Positions 23,549-30,323 of a stretch of 64,000 nt of DNA are shown one piece after another. A program made the translations under genes and the position numbers. The notes under the pieces were generated by a model, which saw only the letters and a program-made list of their open reading frames with translations, had not been told where the DNA came from and did no database searches. The stretch is from NCBI GenBank assembly GCA_963736325.1, contig CAVTOG010000003.1, positions 1 through 64,000 of the forward strand. Direction: 5' to 3'. How positions within the stretch are numbered: the first letter of the stretch is position 1; each line of letters begins with the position of its first letter. The stretch is from Actinoallomurus sp963736325. GTDB lineage: Bacteria > Actinomycetota > Actinomycetes > Streptosporangiales > Streptosporangiaceae.

Positions 23549-24630
23549 CCACGCTGATATCCGTCGGCTGCGTCTTCGCGGCGACCTGGATCATCTCCCT
23601 TCCGAGGCCGTCCACGTACCGCCTGAGGTCCCTTCTCAGCCCCCGCACACCAAGCGGAGCCTCAGGCTGCCTCCTCGCCTGGAAACGACTCGTAGCCCGA
23701 GCCCGAAGCGCCGTAAGCCGAGGCCGAAAGGAGAGAAACACAAGACGCACCTCCGTAATCGAACTCTGCGACGCCATAGCCACCGAACTCACCGCCGGCC
23801 GCCCACCCGCCACCGCCCTACTCCACGCCACCGGCCATCCACACGCCGCCCGCCCGTCCCAAACCGGCAACACACCAACTCACCCACCCGGTGTCACTCC
23901 GGCCCGCCCCCTCAATTACTCGCCCAGTCCCACTCCGGCCCCTAGCCGTACGCCTGGCGCCTCGGCTCAGACGGCCGACCGCACGCCCGGTGCCCCGCTG
24001 ACCCAAGCCTCTAGTCGTCCTCCTGGGATCGCGTCGACTCAAGCAGCCAGCCCTTCGCGCGGTTTCACAGTGGTCGACCGAGCCGGGAGTTCGTCCAATG
24101 CCGGGCTGTTCCGAGCGTTCGGCCGAGCGTTCGGCAGCGCGCAGGCCGCAAGTCGGCCACCCGGTGCCGTACCGGCCCAAGCCGCCGACGTCCTGACCGC
24201 CATACCTGCTCTCATGGCAGCCGTCGAAGCCGCACAGACCGGCGACGATGTCGCCGACGCCCTCGACCAAGCCTCACGAACCCCTGGCTGCGACGGCCTG
24301 CGTCTGCTCGCAGGCTGCTGGCGCATCGGCGTCGACCGAGGCGGCATGCTCGCCACCGTCATCGAAGGCCTCGCCGACGCCCTCCGCGACGAACAGGCCC
24401 ACCGCGAGGAAGTCACCCTGCAACTCGCCGGCCCACGGGCGACCGCACGACTGCTCGCCGTACTCCCGCTCCTCGGCCTGGCCATGGCCGTCGCCCTAGG
24501 TGCCCACCCGTTCGGCTTCCTCTTCGGAACACTGCCCGGCGTCCTATGCCTCAGCCTCGGCGTCACACTCGACGCTCTCGGAATGTGGTGGACCCAGCGC
24601 CTGACCCAAGCGGCCGAGGAATCCCGATGA
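23545..24630 (+). CDS. tadB: TadB-like type II secretion F-domain protein with disordered insert
   Basis: 361 aa. The first part (MTTLISVGCVFAATWIISLP, then helices to about residue 97) and the last part (residues 213-361: DVLTAIPALMAAVEAAQTGD, LLAGCWRIGVDRGGMLATVI, two membrane helices near the end) form a T2SF domain, the inner-membrane platform of the Tad pilus machine. Between them about 115 residues are Pro/Thr/Ser/Ala-rich (SPSPTPAPSRTPGASAQ, PGAPLTQASSRPPGIA) and probably disordered; normal TadB proteins are uninterrupted here. Flanking T2SF sequence is in frame, so the gene is probably functional. Confidence 0.85.
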   Translation: MTTLISVGCVFAATWIISLPRPSTYRLRSLLSPRTPSGASGCLLAWKRLVARARSAVSRGRKERNTRRTSVIELCDAIATELTAGRPPATALLHATGHPHAARPSQTGNTPTHPPGVTPARPLNYSPSPTPAPSRTPGASAQTADRTPGAPLTQASSRPPGIASTQAASPSRGFTVVDRAGSSSNAGLFRAFGRAFGSAQAASRPPGAVPAQAADVLTAIPALMAAVEAAQTGDDVADALDQASRTPGCDGLRLLAGCWRIGVDRGGMLATVIEGLADALRDEQAHREEVTLQLAGPRATARLLAVLPLLGLAMAVALGAHPFGFLFGTLPGVLCLSLGVTLDALGMWWTQRLTQAAEESR

Positions 24631-25151
24631 GAGACCACAGAGCGTCTCAAAGGCATGCCGACCAGTACGCCGAAGGACTCAGGCCGTGGAAGCCCTTGAA
24701 ACCATCTTGGGGCGTCGGCCCCTGGCCGGTCCTCCGCCCACCTCCTGGCCGACGACGCCCGCTACGGATTGGGAGGGCGGCACCCACACCGGAGAGTCAC
24801 GGTTCGGGCAGTGCGTCCCCAGGGGAGGCGTGTCGGCTCGCACGCGCTCCTCGTCTCCCGGCGATCACACGCCGAGTCCCAGGGATCAGGCCCCGAGCGG
24901 CTCGTTTCCTCAGGCTCCTTCGCTTGGCGCTCGTCTCACATCCCCGTGCAGCGCTCCGTCTCCAGCCATCCGGGCGCCGATTCTCGGAGTCACCCCAGCG
25001 AGCGGAGCATCGCCTGACCAGGCTGCTCTGCCCTGAGCCGACTTCACGGCCCACGGCTCTCGGTATCGCGATATGCGCGCCGCGAGCAGCGGCGGGGAGC
25101 CGTCGTGGGAATCCGTAAATCGGGAGTCACGCCCGAGACAAGAGGCGACGG
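24631..25151 (+). other. 521-bp gap in the tad operon without a convincing gene
   Basis: An open frame starts with ATG overlapping the tadB stop (24627-25118, 163 aa) but is an Arg/Pro/Ser-rich sequence with no domain and only about 65% third-position GC by eye. Another frame (24686-25036) gives a Pro/Ser-rich 116-aa sequence reminiscent of the TadB insert. Both look like degenerate or non-coding DNA. The region may be what is left of an expanded low-complexity sequence. Confidence 0.5.
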
Positions 25152-25886
25152 ATGATCCTCTCTCTGATGGCAGTCCTGTGCGGCGGCGCGGCCGGCTTCG
25201 CGGCGATGCCCGGAAACGGCGCGGACGCACGAGTCAGACGACTCCTCCCCGTACACGCTCCAGCCGAGACACCGGCCGACGGGAACGACGTCCGTCTGCG
25301 GTTCGCGGTCAGCGGCTTGGCCGGATTCGCCTGCGTCCTGGTCATCGGCGGCCCCGTCGGCTGGATCGCGGGTCCGCTGGTGACGGCGACATGCATCCGG
25401 GTCCTGTCCCGGTTAGAACCTCGAGAGTCCCGGCTCCGCCGAACCCGGATCATCAGCGACCTGCCCATGGCGATCGACCTGCTGGCCGCCTGCCTACGCG
25501 GCGGCGGAGCATGGCACGAGTCCGTCGAAGCCGTCGCCGAAGCCCTCGGCGGCCCGTTGGGCGAGGAACTGGCCCGCGTGGCCGCCCGCATTCGCCTGGG
25601 CGCCGACCCGGCCGAAGAATGGCTGAACCTCGCCGGCGAACCGGCCCTCGCCCCACTCGGCAGAGCCGCGGCCCGAGCCGCGGCCGGCGGTGCCCCGGTG
25701 GCCGCGACCCTCGCCCGCCTCGCCCGAGACCAGAGACGTACGGCCCGTGCGGCCGCCTCCGCCCAGGCAAGGGCCGCCGGCGTACGCGCGGTAGCCCCAC
25801 TCGGCCTCTGCTTCCTGCCCGCGTTCGTCCTGCTCGGCATCGTGCCCGCCGTCGCCGGAATCGCCGAGACGCTCCTGCTCCCCTGA
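25152..25886 (+). CDS. tadC: TadC-like type II secretion F-domain protein
   Basis: 244 aa. T2SF domain with RIISDLPMAIDLLAACLRGG, WHESVEAVAEALGGPLGEEL, and PVAATLARLARDQRRTARA, bracketed by hydrophobic segments (FAVSGLAGFACVLVIGG; LGLCFLPAFVLLGIVPAVA). It partners TadB as the second platform protein of the Flp pilus system. ATG at 25152 with GACGG weak upstream. Separated from tadB by an unusual 521-bp gap. Confidence 0.9.
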   Translation: MILSLMAVLCGGAAGFAAMPGNGADARVRRLLPVHAPAETPADGNDVRLRFAVSGLAGFACVLVIGGPVGWIAGPLVTATCIRVLSRLEPRESRLRRTRIISDLPMAIDLLAACLRGGGAWHESVEAVAEALGGPLGEELARVAARIRLGADPAEEWLNLAGEPALAPLGRAAARAAAGGAPVAATLARLARDQRRTARAAASAQARAAGVRAVAPLGLCFLPAFVLLGIVPAVAGIAETLLLP

Positions 25887-25898
25887 ACTTTCACGAAG

Positions 25899-25907
25899 TT
25901 ATCCACA
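25899..25907 (+). promoter_or_regulatory. Perfect DnaA box (TTATCCACA) between tadC and the pilin gene
   Basis: Within GAAGTTATCCACAG, identical over 14 bp to the site upstream of ssd. It lies 87 bp before the pilin-like gene. Confidence 0.4.
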
Positions 25908-25993
25908 GAACGCGGTTCGCCTGTTGGTCGGGTGCCGACGCGGTCACGCTGGGTTGTGGACGGCACGACCTGGTGGTCACAAGGAGGATTCAC

Positions 25994-26185
25994 ATGCGCA
26001 AGATGTCCGCACTCCGGCACCGGTGGCACGAGGCATGCGACGCGGGAATGTCCACCGCCGAATACGCCGTAGGCACGGTAGCGGCAGCCGCCTTCGCCGG
26101 GCTCCTCTTCAAGATCGTGACCAGCCCGGAAGTCCGCCGGATGCTCTTAGGGATCATCCATCACGCCCTCACCCTGTCCGGATGA
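25994..26185 (+). CDS. DUF4244/Flp pilin-like small protein
   Basis: 63 aa from ATG at 25994 with AAGGAGG at 25981-25987. The basic leader ends CDAG, followed by MSTAEYAVGTVAAAAFAGLL, a single hydrophobic helix, and a short tail. The G|MSTAEY pattern (Glu at +5, Tyr at +6) is that of Flp prepilins processed by a TadV-type peptidase; none is in the window. It is the probable major subunit of the Tad pilus. Strong Shine-Dalgarno suggests high expression relative to tadABC. Confidence 0.9.
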   Translation: MRKMSALRHRWHEACDAGMSTAEYAVGTVAAAAFAGLLFKIVTSPEVRRMLLGIIHHALTLSG

Positions 26186-26522
26186 GCCCGGCAACGACGT
26201 CTGCGCAGGCGATAAGGGGCGGATCGGACGAGACGGGCGTGGATCCGACGAACACGGTCCGGCATGTACGGGCCGGGGCGCTCCCCGCCGCCACCACGCG
26301 AACGCACCGCCTGGGAACGACACCCCGCATGCGTTTCGAGCGAGGCCACAGCAGGGGTTGCCGACTCCATGCTCACCCGACTGGGTACTCGGGGTGCTGT
26401 TGTCGCGGGCGCACCGCGCTGCGTTGCGCCCGTACTGCGCCTGTACTGCGTTCGCACTGCGTTCGCACTGCGTTCGCACTGCGCTGCGCCCGCCATCCTG
26501 CTACCTGCGGAGAACGAACACG
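26186..26522 (+). other. 337-bp gap between pilin and TadE genes
   Basis: No gene recognised. The right half contains a short tandem repeat (26431-26488). GC at third positions gives no coding signal in any frame. Confidence 0.5.
26431..26488 (+). repeat. 11-bp tandem repeat, about 4 units
   Basis: ACTGCGTTCGC is repeated exactly at 26445, 26456 and 26467, with a degenerate fourth unit at 26478 and related GTACTGCGCC sequences just before. It lies 35 bp upstream of the TadE gene start. Confidence 0.8.
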
Positions 26523-26951
26523 GTGAACCACATCCGTCGAGCATCCGTCTCACCGCGACGAGCATTCACGCGTGTCTCGCGCGGCGAACGCGGCTCGATC
26601 ACTGCCGAGACCGCTGTGGCCCTGCCCGCTCTGGTGTTCGTCCTGGGGGTCGCGCTCTGGGGCGTGAACGCGGGCGCCGCCCAGGTCGCCTGCGTCGACG
26701 CCGCGCGATCCGGTGCCCGCGCAGCCGCCAGGGGCGAGCCTTCGGCCGAAGTCCGAGCCGCCGTGCTCCGCGCGGCACCGGCGAGGTCGAACGTCCGCCT
26801 CATCCACAACCCGCTGACCACCCACGTCATCGTCCATGCCGAGATCCAACCGCCGGTCAAAGCACTCTTCCCATCACTACGACTACGAGCCGAGGCCGTC
26901 GCCGCCACAGAACCGGGTGGCACCGGCCTACCTCAGCCCGGAGAGAGGTGA
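26523..26951 (+). CDS. TadE-like pilus protein
   Basis: 142 aa from GTG at 26523. The N-terminus RVSRGERGSITAETAVALPA leads into a single hydrophobic helix (LVFVLGVALWGVNAGAAQVA), then an extracytoplasmic domain with VDAARSGARAAARGE, VRAAVLRAAP and HAEIQPPVKALFPSL. RGSxTAExAxxLP is the TadE/pseudopilin signature. A minor pilin-like component of the Flp pilus. The mature Glu is at position +5 relative to a Gly (SITAETA). Confidence 0.88.
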   Translation: MNHIRRASVSPRRAFTRVSRGERGSITAETAVALPALVFVLGVALWGVNAGAAQVACVDAARSGARAAARGEPSAEVRAAVLRAAPARSNVRLIHNPLTTHVIVHAEIQPPVKALFPSLRLRAEAVAATEPGGTGLPQPGER

Positions 26952-27283
26952 TTCAGAGGATGAGTGAAGCCGGCGCTTCGACTCGGAGATCTTCGAACGG
27001 AGGTTCAGCGATGTCTGCGGTGATTTCCGCCGTCGGATGGCTAGCAGTCGCCTTCTTATGGCTGGATCGGTTCGGCGCGATCAGCGCCGGAGGCCGTCGT
27101 TGCGACCGGTCGAACGGACATCGTCGGCCGGGAACCGGACGGACGTTCGCATTCAGCGGTTCAAGGCGGCCGGGCGGGGCTGCTCGTGGCGTTCCATGCG
27201 CTGAGGGGCGGCGGTGTCTTCTCAGACGACACCGCGCTGACCGTCATGACACGTCTTCGCGTCTTGAGACTGATTCCAGGTGG
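26952..27283 (+). other. 332-bp gap before the second TadE-like gene
   Basis: The frame of the next gene stays open through this region; ATG at 27011 has GGAGG 7-8 nt upstream and would add a hydrophobic segment (MSAVISAVGWLAVAFLWLD) followed by about 75 Arg-rich residues that look non-coding. I favour the shorter downstream gene, but a separate small membrane peptide starting at 27011 is possible. Confidence 0.4.
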
Positions 27284-27667
27284 ATGCGGGTGAGCTGCGG
27301 CTCGCGGCATGGGGGCGATCGTGGATCGGGCACCGTGTGGATGCTCGCGTTCATCGGGCTGATCTGGTCGCTGGCGGTCATGGCTATGACCGTCGGAGGT
27401 GTGCGGGCCGCTCGGCATCGGGCGTACGCCGCGGCGGACCTCGCCGCTCTCGCTGCCGCGGCTCACGCGATCGACGGACCGCGGGGAGCGTGCCGGCTGG
27501 CGGCGGTGATCGCGCGCGGTTCCGGGGGCAGGCTTCGGCGATGTGCGCTCCGAGGTCGCGTCTCGGAAGTCGTCGTCACGTCCGACGTACGGAGCGTTCT
27601 GCCGTTGGGACGGCTGGTGGCGACCGGGCGCGCGCGTGCCGGGCCGCAGCGCGCTCCGGAGCCTTGA
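27284..27667 (+). CDS. TadE/G-like protein of the helicase/secretion neighbourhood
   Basis: 127 aa. GDRGSGTVWMLAFIGLIWSL, then a helix continuing AVMAMTVGGVRAARHRAYA and AADLAALAAAAHAIDGPRGAC match the family next to the DEAH helicase (Rv3654c type), with the pattern Arg-Gly-Ser-Gly-Thr before the membrane helix. The C-terminal part carries two cysteines (GPRGACRL and LRRCALRG), typical of the family. Start ATG at 27284 or GTG at 27290; a longer version from 27011 is possible. A Tad minor component; the M. tuberculosis homologue has been proposed to be a secreted effector. Confidence 0.82.
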   Translation: MRVSCGSRHGGDRGSGTVWMLAFIGLIWSLAVMAMTVGGVRAARHRAYAAADLAALAAAAHAIDGPRGACRLAAVIARGSGGRLRRCALRGRVSEVVVTSDVRSVLPLGRLVATGRARAGPQRAPEP

Positions 27668-28034
27668 CGAACCTGGTCTCCGGCTCATCCACCATGAGGA
27701 GGGCACGGTCGTACACCGGCATATCCGGATGGACAGGCCTTCGGCTGCTCATGGCACGGCTGCCGAGCATCCTCCGGCTCGGTGGTGATCGCTGCGAGGG
27801 CGTCACTCGACATGGACGGGATCGTTTGTATTGATGTTGATCCGAGGCACTATTAGAGGCAAGGTCCGATAGAGTGCTGCGAATCGGTCATAAGAGGTCC
27901 ACGGAGCCCGGCGGGTCACCTGGACGGGATGCAGGACATCCCGCACCGACCAACCATCTCCGCGAGGGCCCATGCCGTTGCCGGTGTTACGCCGGTCTGC
28001 GACAACCGAAGGTTCTGGATGAAGGGACGGCGTC
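27668..28034. other. 367-bp intergenic region
   Basis: No gene recognised. The stretch around 27820-27900 is AT-richer than its surroundings (TTTGTATTGATGTTGATCC, CACTATTAGAGGC) and may hold the promoter of the following type I membrane protein gene, with a leader of about 150 nt. I do not see a clear -35/-10 pair with standard spacing. Confidence 0.4.
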
Positions 28035-29024
28035 GTGACGAGGGTCCGGAAAGCCGCCGCAGTCGCTCTCATGACTCCGCTGGCCGCGACCGCTATCGCC
28101 GCTGGCACGAGCACTCCTACGGCCGTCGCTGACACCTGTTTCGGCCTCGCGCACGGGACGGTCAATCAGCCGGACAAGTCGGTCGCCGTTGGATCGACCG
28201 TTCACGCGAGTGCCGTCGTCAGCGCCATGCTTCTCGGAGCGCACCTGCAGATCGTCGGCCCTGGACTCAACCAGCAGTTGGGGTCCTCCGCGATCAACGG
28301 TGTCATCGGCGACGACATCAAGGTCGAGCAGGTCGGCGACTACACACTGTCGGTCGTCGGAAACGTCACCAAGTGCACGTACGACACCAAGGGCTTCACG
28401 GTGACGACGCGCGCGACCAGCCCCAAGCCGTCGCACAGCAGCGCACCCCACAAGTCCCACCTGCCTGCGAGTGGCGGCGTGACCAGGCGTCACCAGCCGC
28501 CGTCCAACCCGTACCGCGGCCTCACCCCTGGAGGCGGCAGCGCCTACGCGCCGCCGTCGGCCGGCGGTAACTCGCAGTTCAGCCTGCCGGCCGTGGCACC
28601 CGACGGTTCGAGCACGGGGTTCCAGCCTCCGACCCCTGACCCGCAGGTCGCGGCCCCGCCGGCCAGGCCCCTGGCACACGACGTATCGGAGACGCCACCG
28701 GTCAACTGGGGGCAGAGCATCGCCCTCGCGCTCGTGCTCCTCATGCTGTCCGCACACCTGGGCATGTGGTCCCGCCGCCAGCGGCTCGCCACCGCCGGCC
28801 CCGGAACCCGCCGCAGGGCGAAGACCGCCCGCCGGAAGTCGGCCGAACAGCCCTACGCGGACGTCGCCGAAACCAGCGCGCCGACCGCCCCCACCCCCCT
28901 CGGCGAGGCGACCCCCTACGACCCGGCCACCGGACGCCCGGCGACCGGAGCCAGGGCCTCCCAGGGAACAAGCAGCCGACACTCAACCGCCCGGACCTAC
29001 CAAGGCCGCCGTCGCCGCGACTGA
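28035..29024 (+). CDS. Type I membrane protein with Ig-like domain and proline-rich stalk
   Basis: 329 aa. Signal peptide (KAAAVALMTPLAATAIAAG, cleavage after TAVA), a beta-rich domain with paired cysteines (ADTCFGLAHG and VTKCTYDTKGF; about residues 33-130), a Pro/Ser/Gly-rich stalk of about 100 residues, one transmembrane helix (SIALALVLLMLSAHLGMW) and a basic cytosolic tail of about 80 residues (RRQRLATAGPGTRRRAKTARR). It would span the wall with its N-terminal domain outside. Family not recognised. It lies between the tad operon and the helicase, so an adhesin or pilus-anchoring role is possible. GTG start with GAAGGGA upstream. Confidence 0.8.
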   Translation: MTRVRKAAAVALMTPLAATAIAAGTSTPTAVADTCFGLAHGTVNQPDKSVAVGSTVHASAVVSAMLLGAHLQIVGPGLNQQLGSSAINGVIGDDIKVEQVGDYTLSVVGNVTKCTYDTKGFTVTTRATSPKPSHSSAPHKSHLPASGGVTRRHQPPSNPYRGLTPGGGSAYAPPSAGGNSQFSLPAVAPDGSSTGFQPPTPDPQVAAPPARPLAHDVSETPPVNWGQSIALALVLLMLSAHLGMWSRRQRLATAGPGTRRRAKTARRKSAEQPYADVAETSAPTAPTPLGEATPYDPATGRPATGARASQGTSSRHSTARTYQGRRRRD

Positions 29025-29808
29025 CCGAGCAAAGCCCCCAGCACCCCGCCGGCAAGCCACCACGCCCTCACCGGCCACTGACAGGGGTATGACCGGTGAC
29101 CTCGCGTATGGCCTACAGGCAAACCTCCCTGCGACTGGCAGGTGGACCACTGCGGCTCCCCGCGGCACAGACACCGACGGCCCACCGCGAGGCCTCCTGC
29201 GGCCAACCGCAGGTTCGCCTGCGGCCACCGCGAGGCTCCGTGCAGCCACCGCGAGGCCTTGTGCAGCCCACCGCGAGGCCCTACGCACGGCCACCGCGAG
29301 GCCCTGCGCGGGCCACCGTGAGGCCCTGCGCGGCCCACCGCAGGTTCGCCCGCGGCTCACCGGTAGTCGCCTGTGGCTCATGGGCAGGGGCGCCTGCGGC
29401 TTACCCGCAGTGCGGTCGGCTCATGGGGGAGGGGGCCTCCACATCGGTCGTGGCTGAGGTGTACCTGGGCGGTGGCCGACGTCCTTCGACCTTGCAGCGT
29501 CGAATCACATGCCGAGGCGGGGCCCAGCGGCGGCGATGACCGGTGTAGATGGTGGGTTGGCAGCAGCGATGCTGAAGGTGGGCACGCTCAGCATGGGACG
29601 CGGGCGTTTCGCGCGTTTGGTGACGCGAGGACGGTGCGAGGAGTGGCGGCTGGCTCCGGTGCCCCGGGCGCAGCGGGCGTCCTCAGATGGTCTTGATCAC
29701 GGCTGGTTGATCGAAGAACGCGAGACGTGATGGCGCGCCGGGCCGGTTAGGCGGTTCGGGCCTCACCGTGGGCCGGGGGACCGGTGCCGGTTTGTCTGTG
29801 GGGTCTGG
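29025..29808. other. 784-bp gap containing a minisatellite
   Basis: No credible gene: open frames on both strands are translations of the repeat or have no domain. A frame at 29509-29730 gives a 73-aa basic sequence without recognisable features. The middle is occupied by the repeat at 29180-29426. Confidence 0.55.
29180..29426. repeat. Degenerate minisatellite of about 21-23 bp units
   Basis: About ten consecutive units of the form CCACCGCGAGGCCCTGCGCGG with variation, for example CCACCGCGAGGCTCCGTGCAG and CCACCGTGAGGCCCTGCGCGG; the last three units drift towards CTCACCGGTAGTCGCCTGTGG. There are no spacers, so it is not a CRISPR array. Confidence 0.85.
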
Positions 29809-30228
29809 TCATTTGGGCTGGTCGAAGAATGGGGAGACCGGGTCGCCGGGGCGGCGGCCGGGGGGCTGGTTCCGGTGAGGTGCGGCGGCGTCGGGCTGGG
29901 GGCGGTTGCCTCGGGCTCGGGCCAGTTCGCGTTGGAGTTGCTGCTTCTCCAGTTCCAACGTTGAGAGGTGCTCTTCGTGCTCGTCTCGCAGGTCGCGGAT
30001 TTCTCGGCGTACTCGCATCGAACGGCCCATGGCCAGGCTTGAGATCGCCAGGCCGATCATCAAGAAGATCGCGACGACCACGCCGGCCACGAACACCTGG
30101 GCCTCGGACGTTACTCCAGGGACATGGCGGCCGAAGATGGTCAGTGCGGCTGGGGCGGTGTTATCGGTGACTACTCCGATGCCCAAGGCCACGGCGGCTG
30201 CGGCCACGACGACTCCCAGGAAGATCAT
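29809..30228 (-). CDS. Small bitopic membrane protein with coiled coil
   Basis: 139 aa from ATG at 30228 with GAGGAGAC upstream. Two hydrophobic helices (MIFLGVVVAAAAVALGIGVV and VFVAGVVVAIFLMIGLAISS) are separated by about 25 residues (FGRHVPGVTSEAQ), then a charged coiled coil (REIRDLRDEHEEHLSTLELE) and a Pro-rich tail. The layout is that of LapA/DUF1049-like proteins. Function unknown. It lies downstream of the helicase on the same strand. Confidence 0.75.
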   Translation of the reverse strand: MIFLGVVVAAAAVALGIGVVTDNTAPAALTIFGRHVPGVTSEAQVFVAGVVVAIFLMIGLAISSLAMGRSMRVRREIRDLRDEHEEHLSTLELEKQQLQRELARARGNRPQPDAAAPHRNQPPGRRPGDPVSPFFDQPK

Positions 30229-30323
30229 CGAGTGTCTCCTCTCGACGTGCGGGGCGGGTGCCGCACGAAGCCGGGGGGTGATGAGGCGTGCCACGATCCA
30301 GCGAAAGGGGCGTTTTGGTCAAG

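Noticed and set aside
24627..25118. 163-codon frame starting in the tadB stop
   Set aside because: Poor third-position GC and Arg/Pro-rich composition; not supported as a gene.
29180..29426. CRISPR array
   Set aside because: Units are contiguous and degenerate with no unique spacers, and there are no cas genes.
29509..29730. 73-aa basic ORF
   Set aside because: No domain, no ribosome-binding site; coding bias not convincing.
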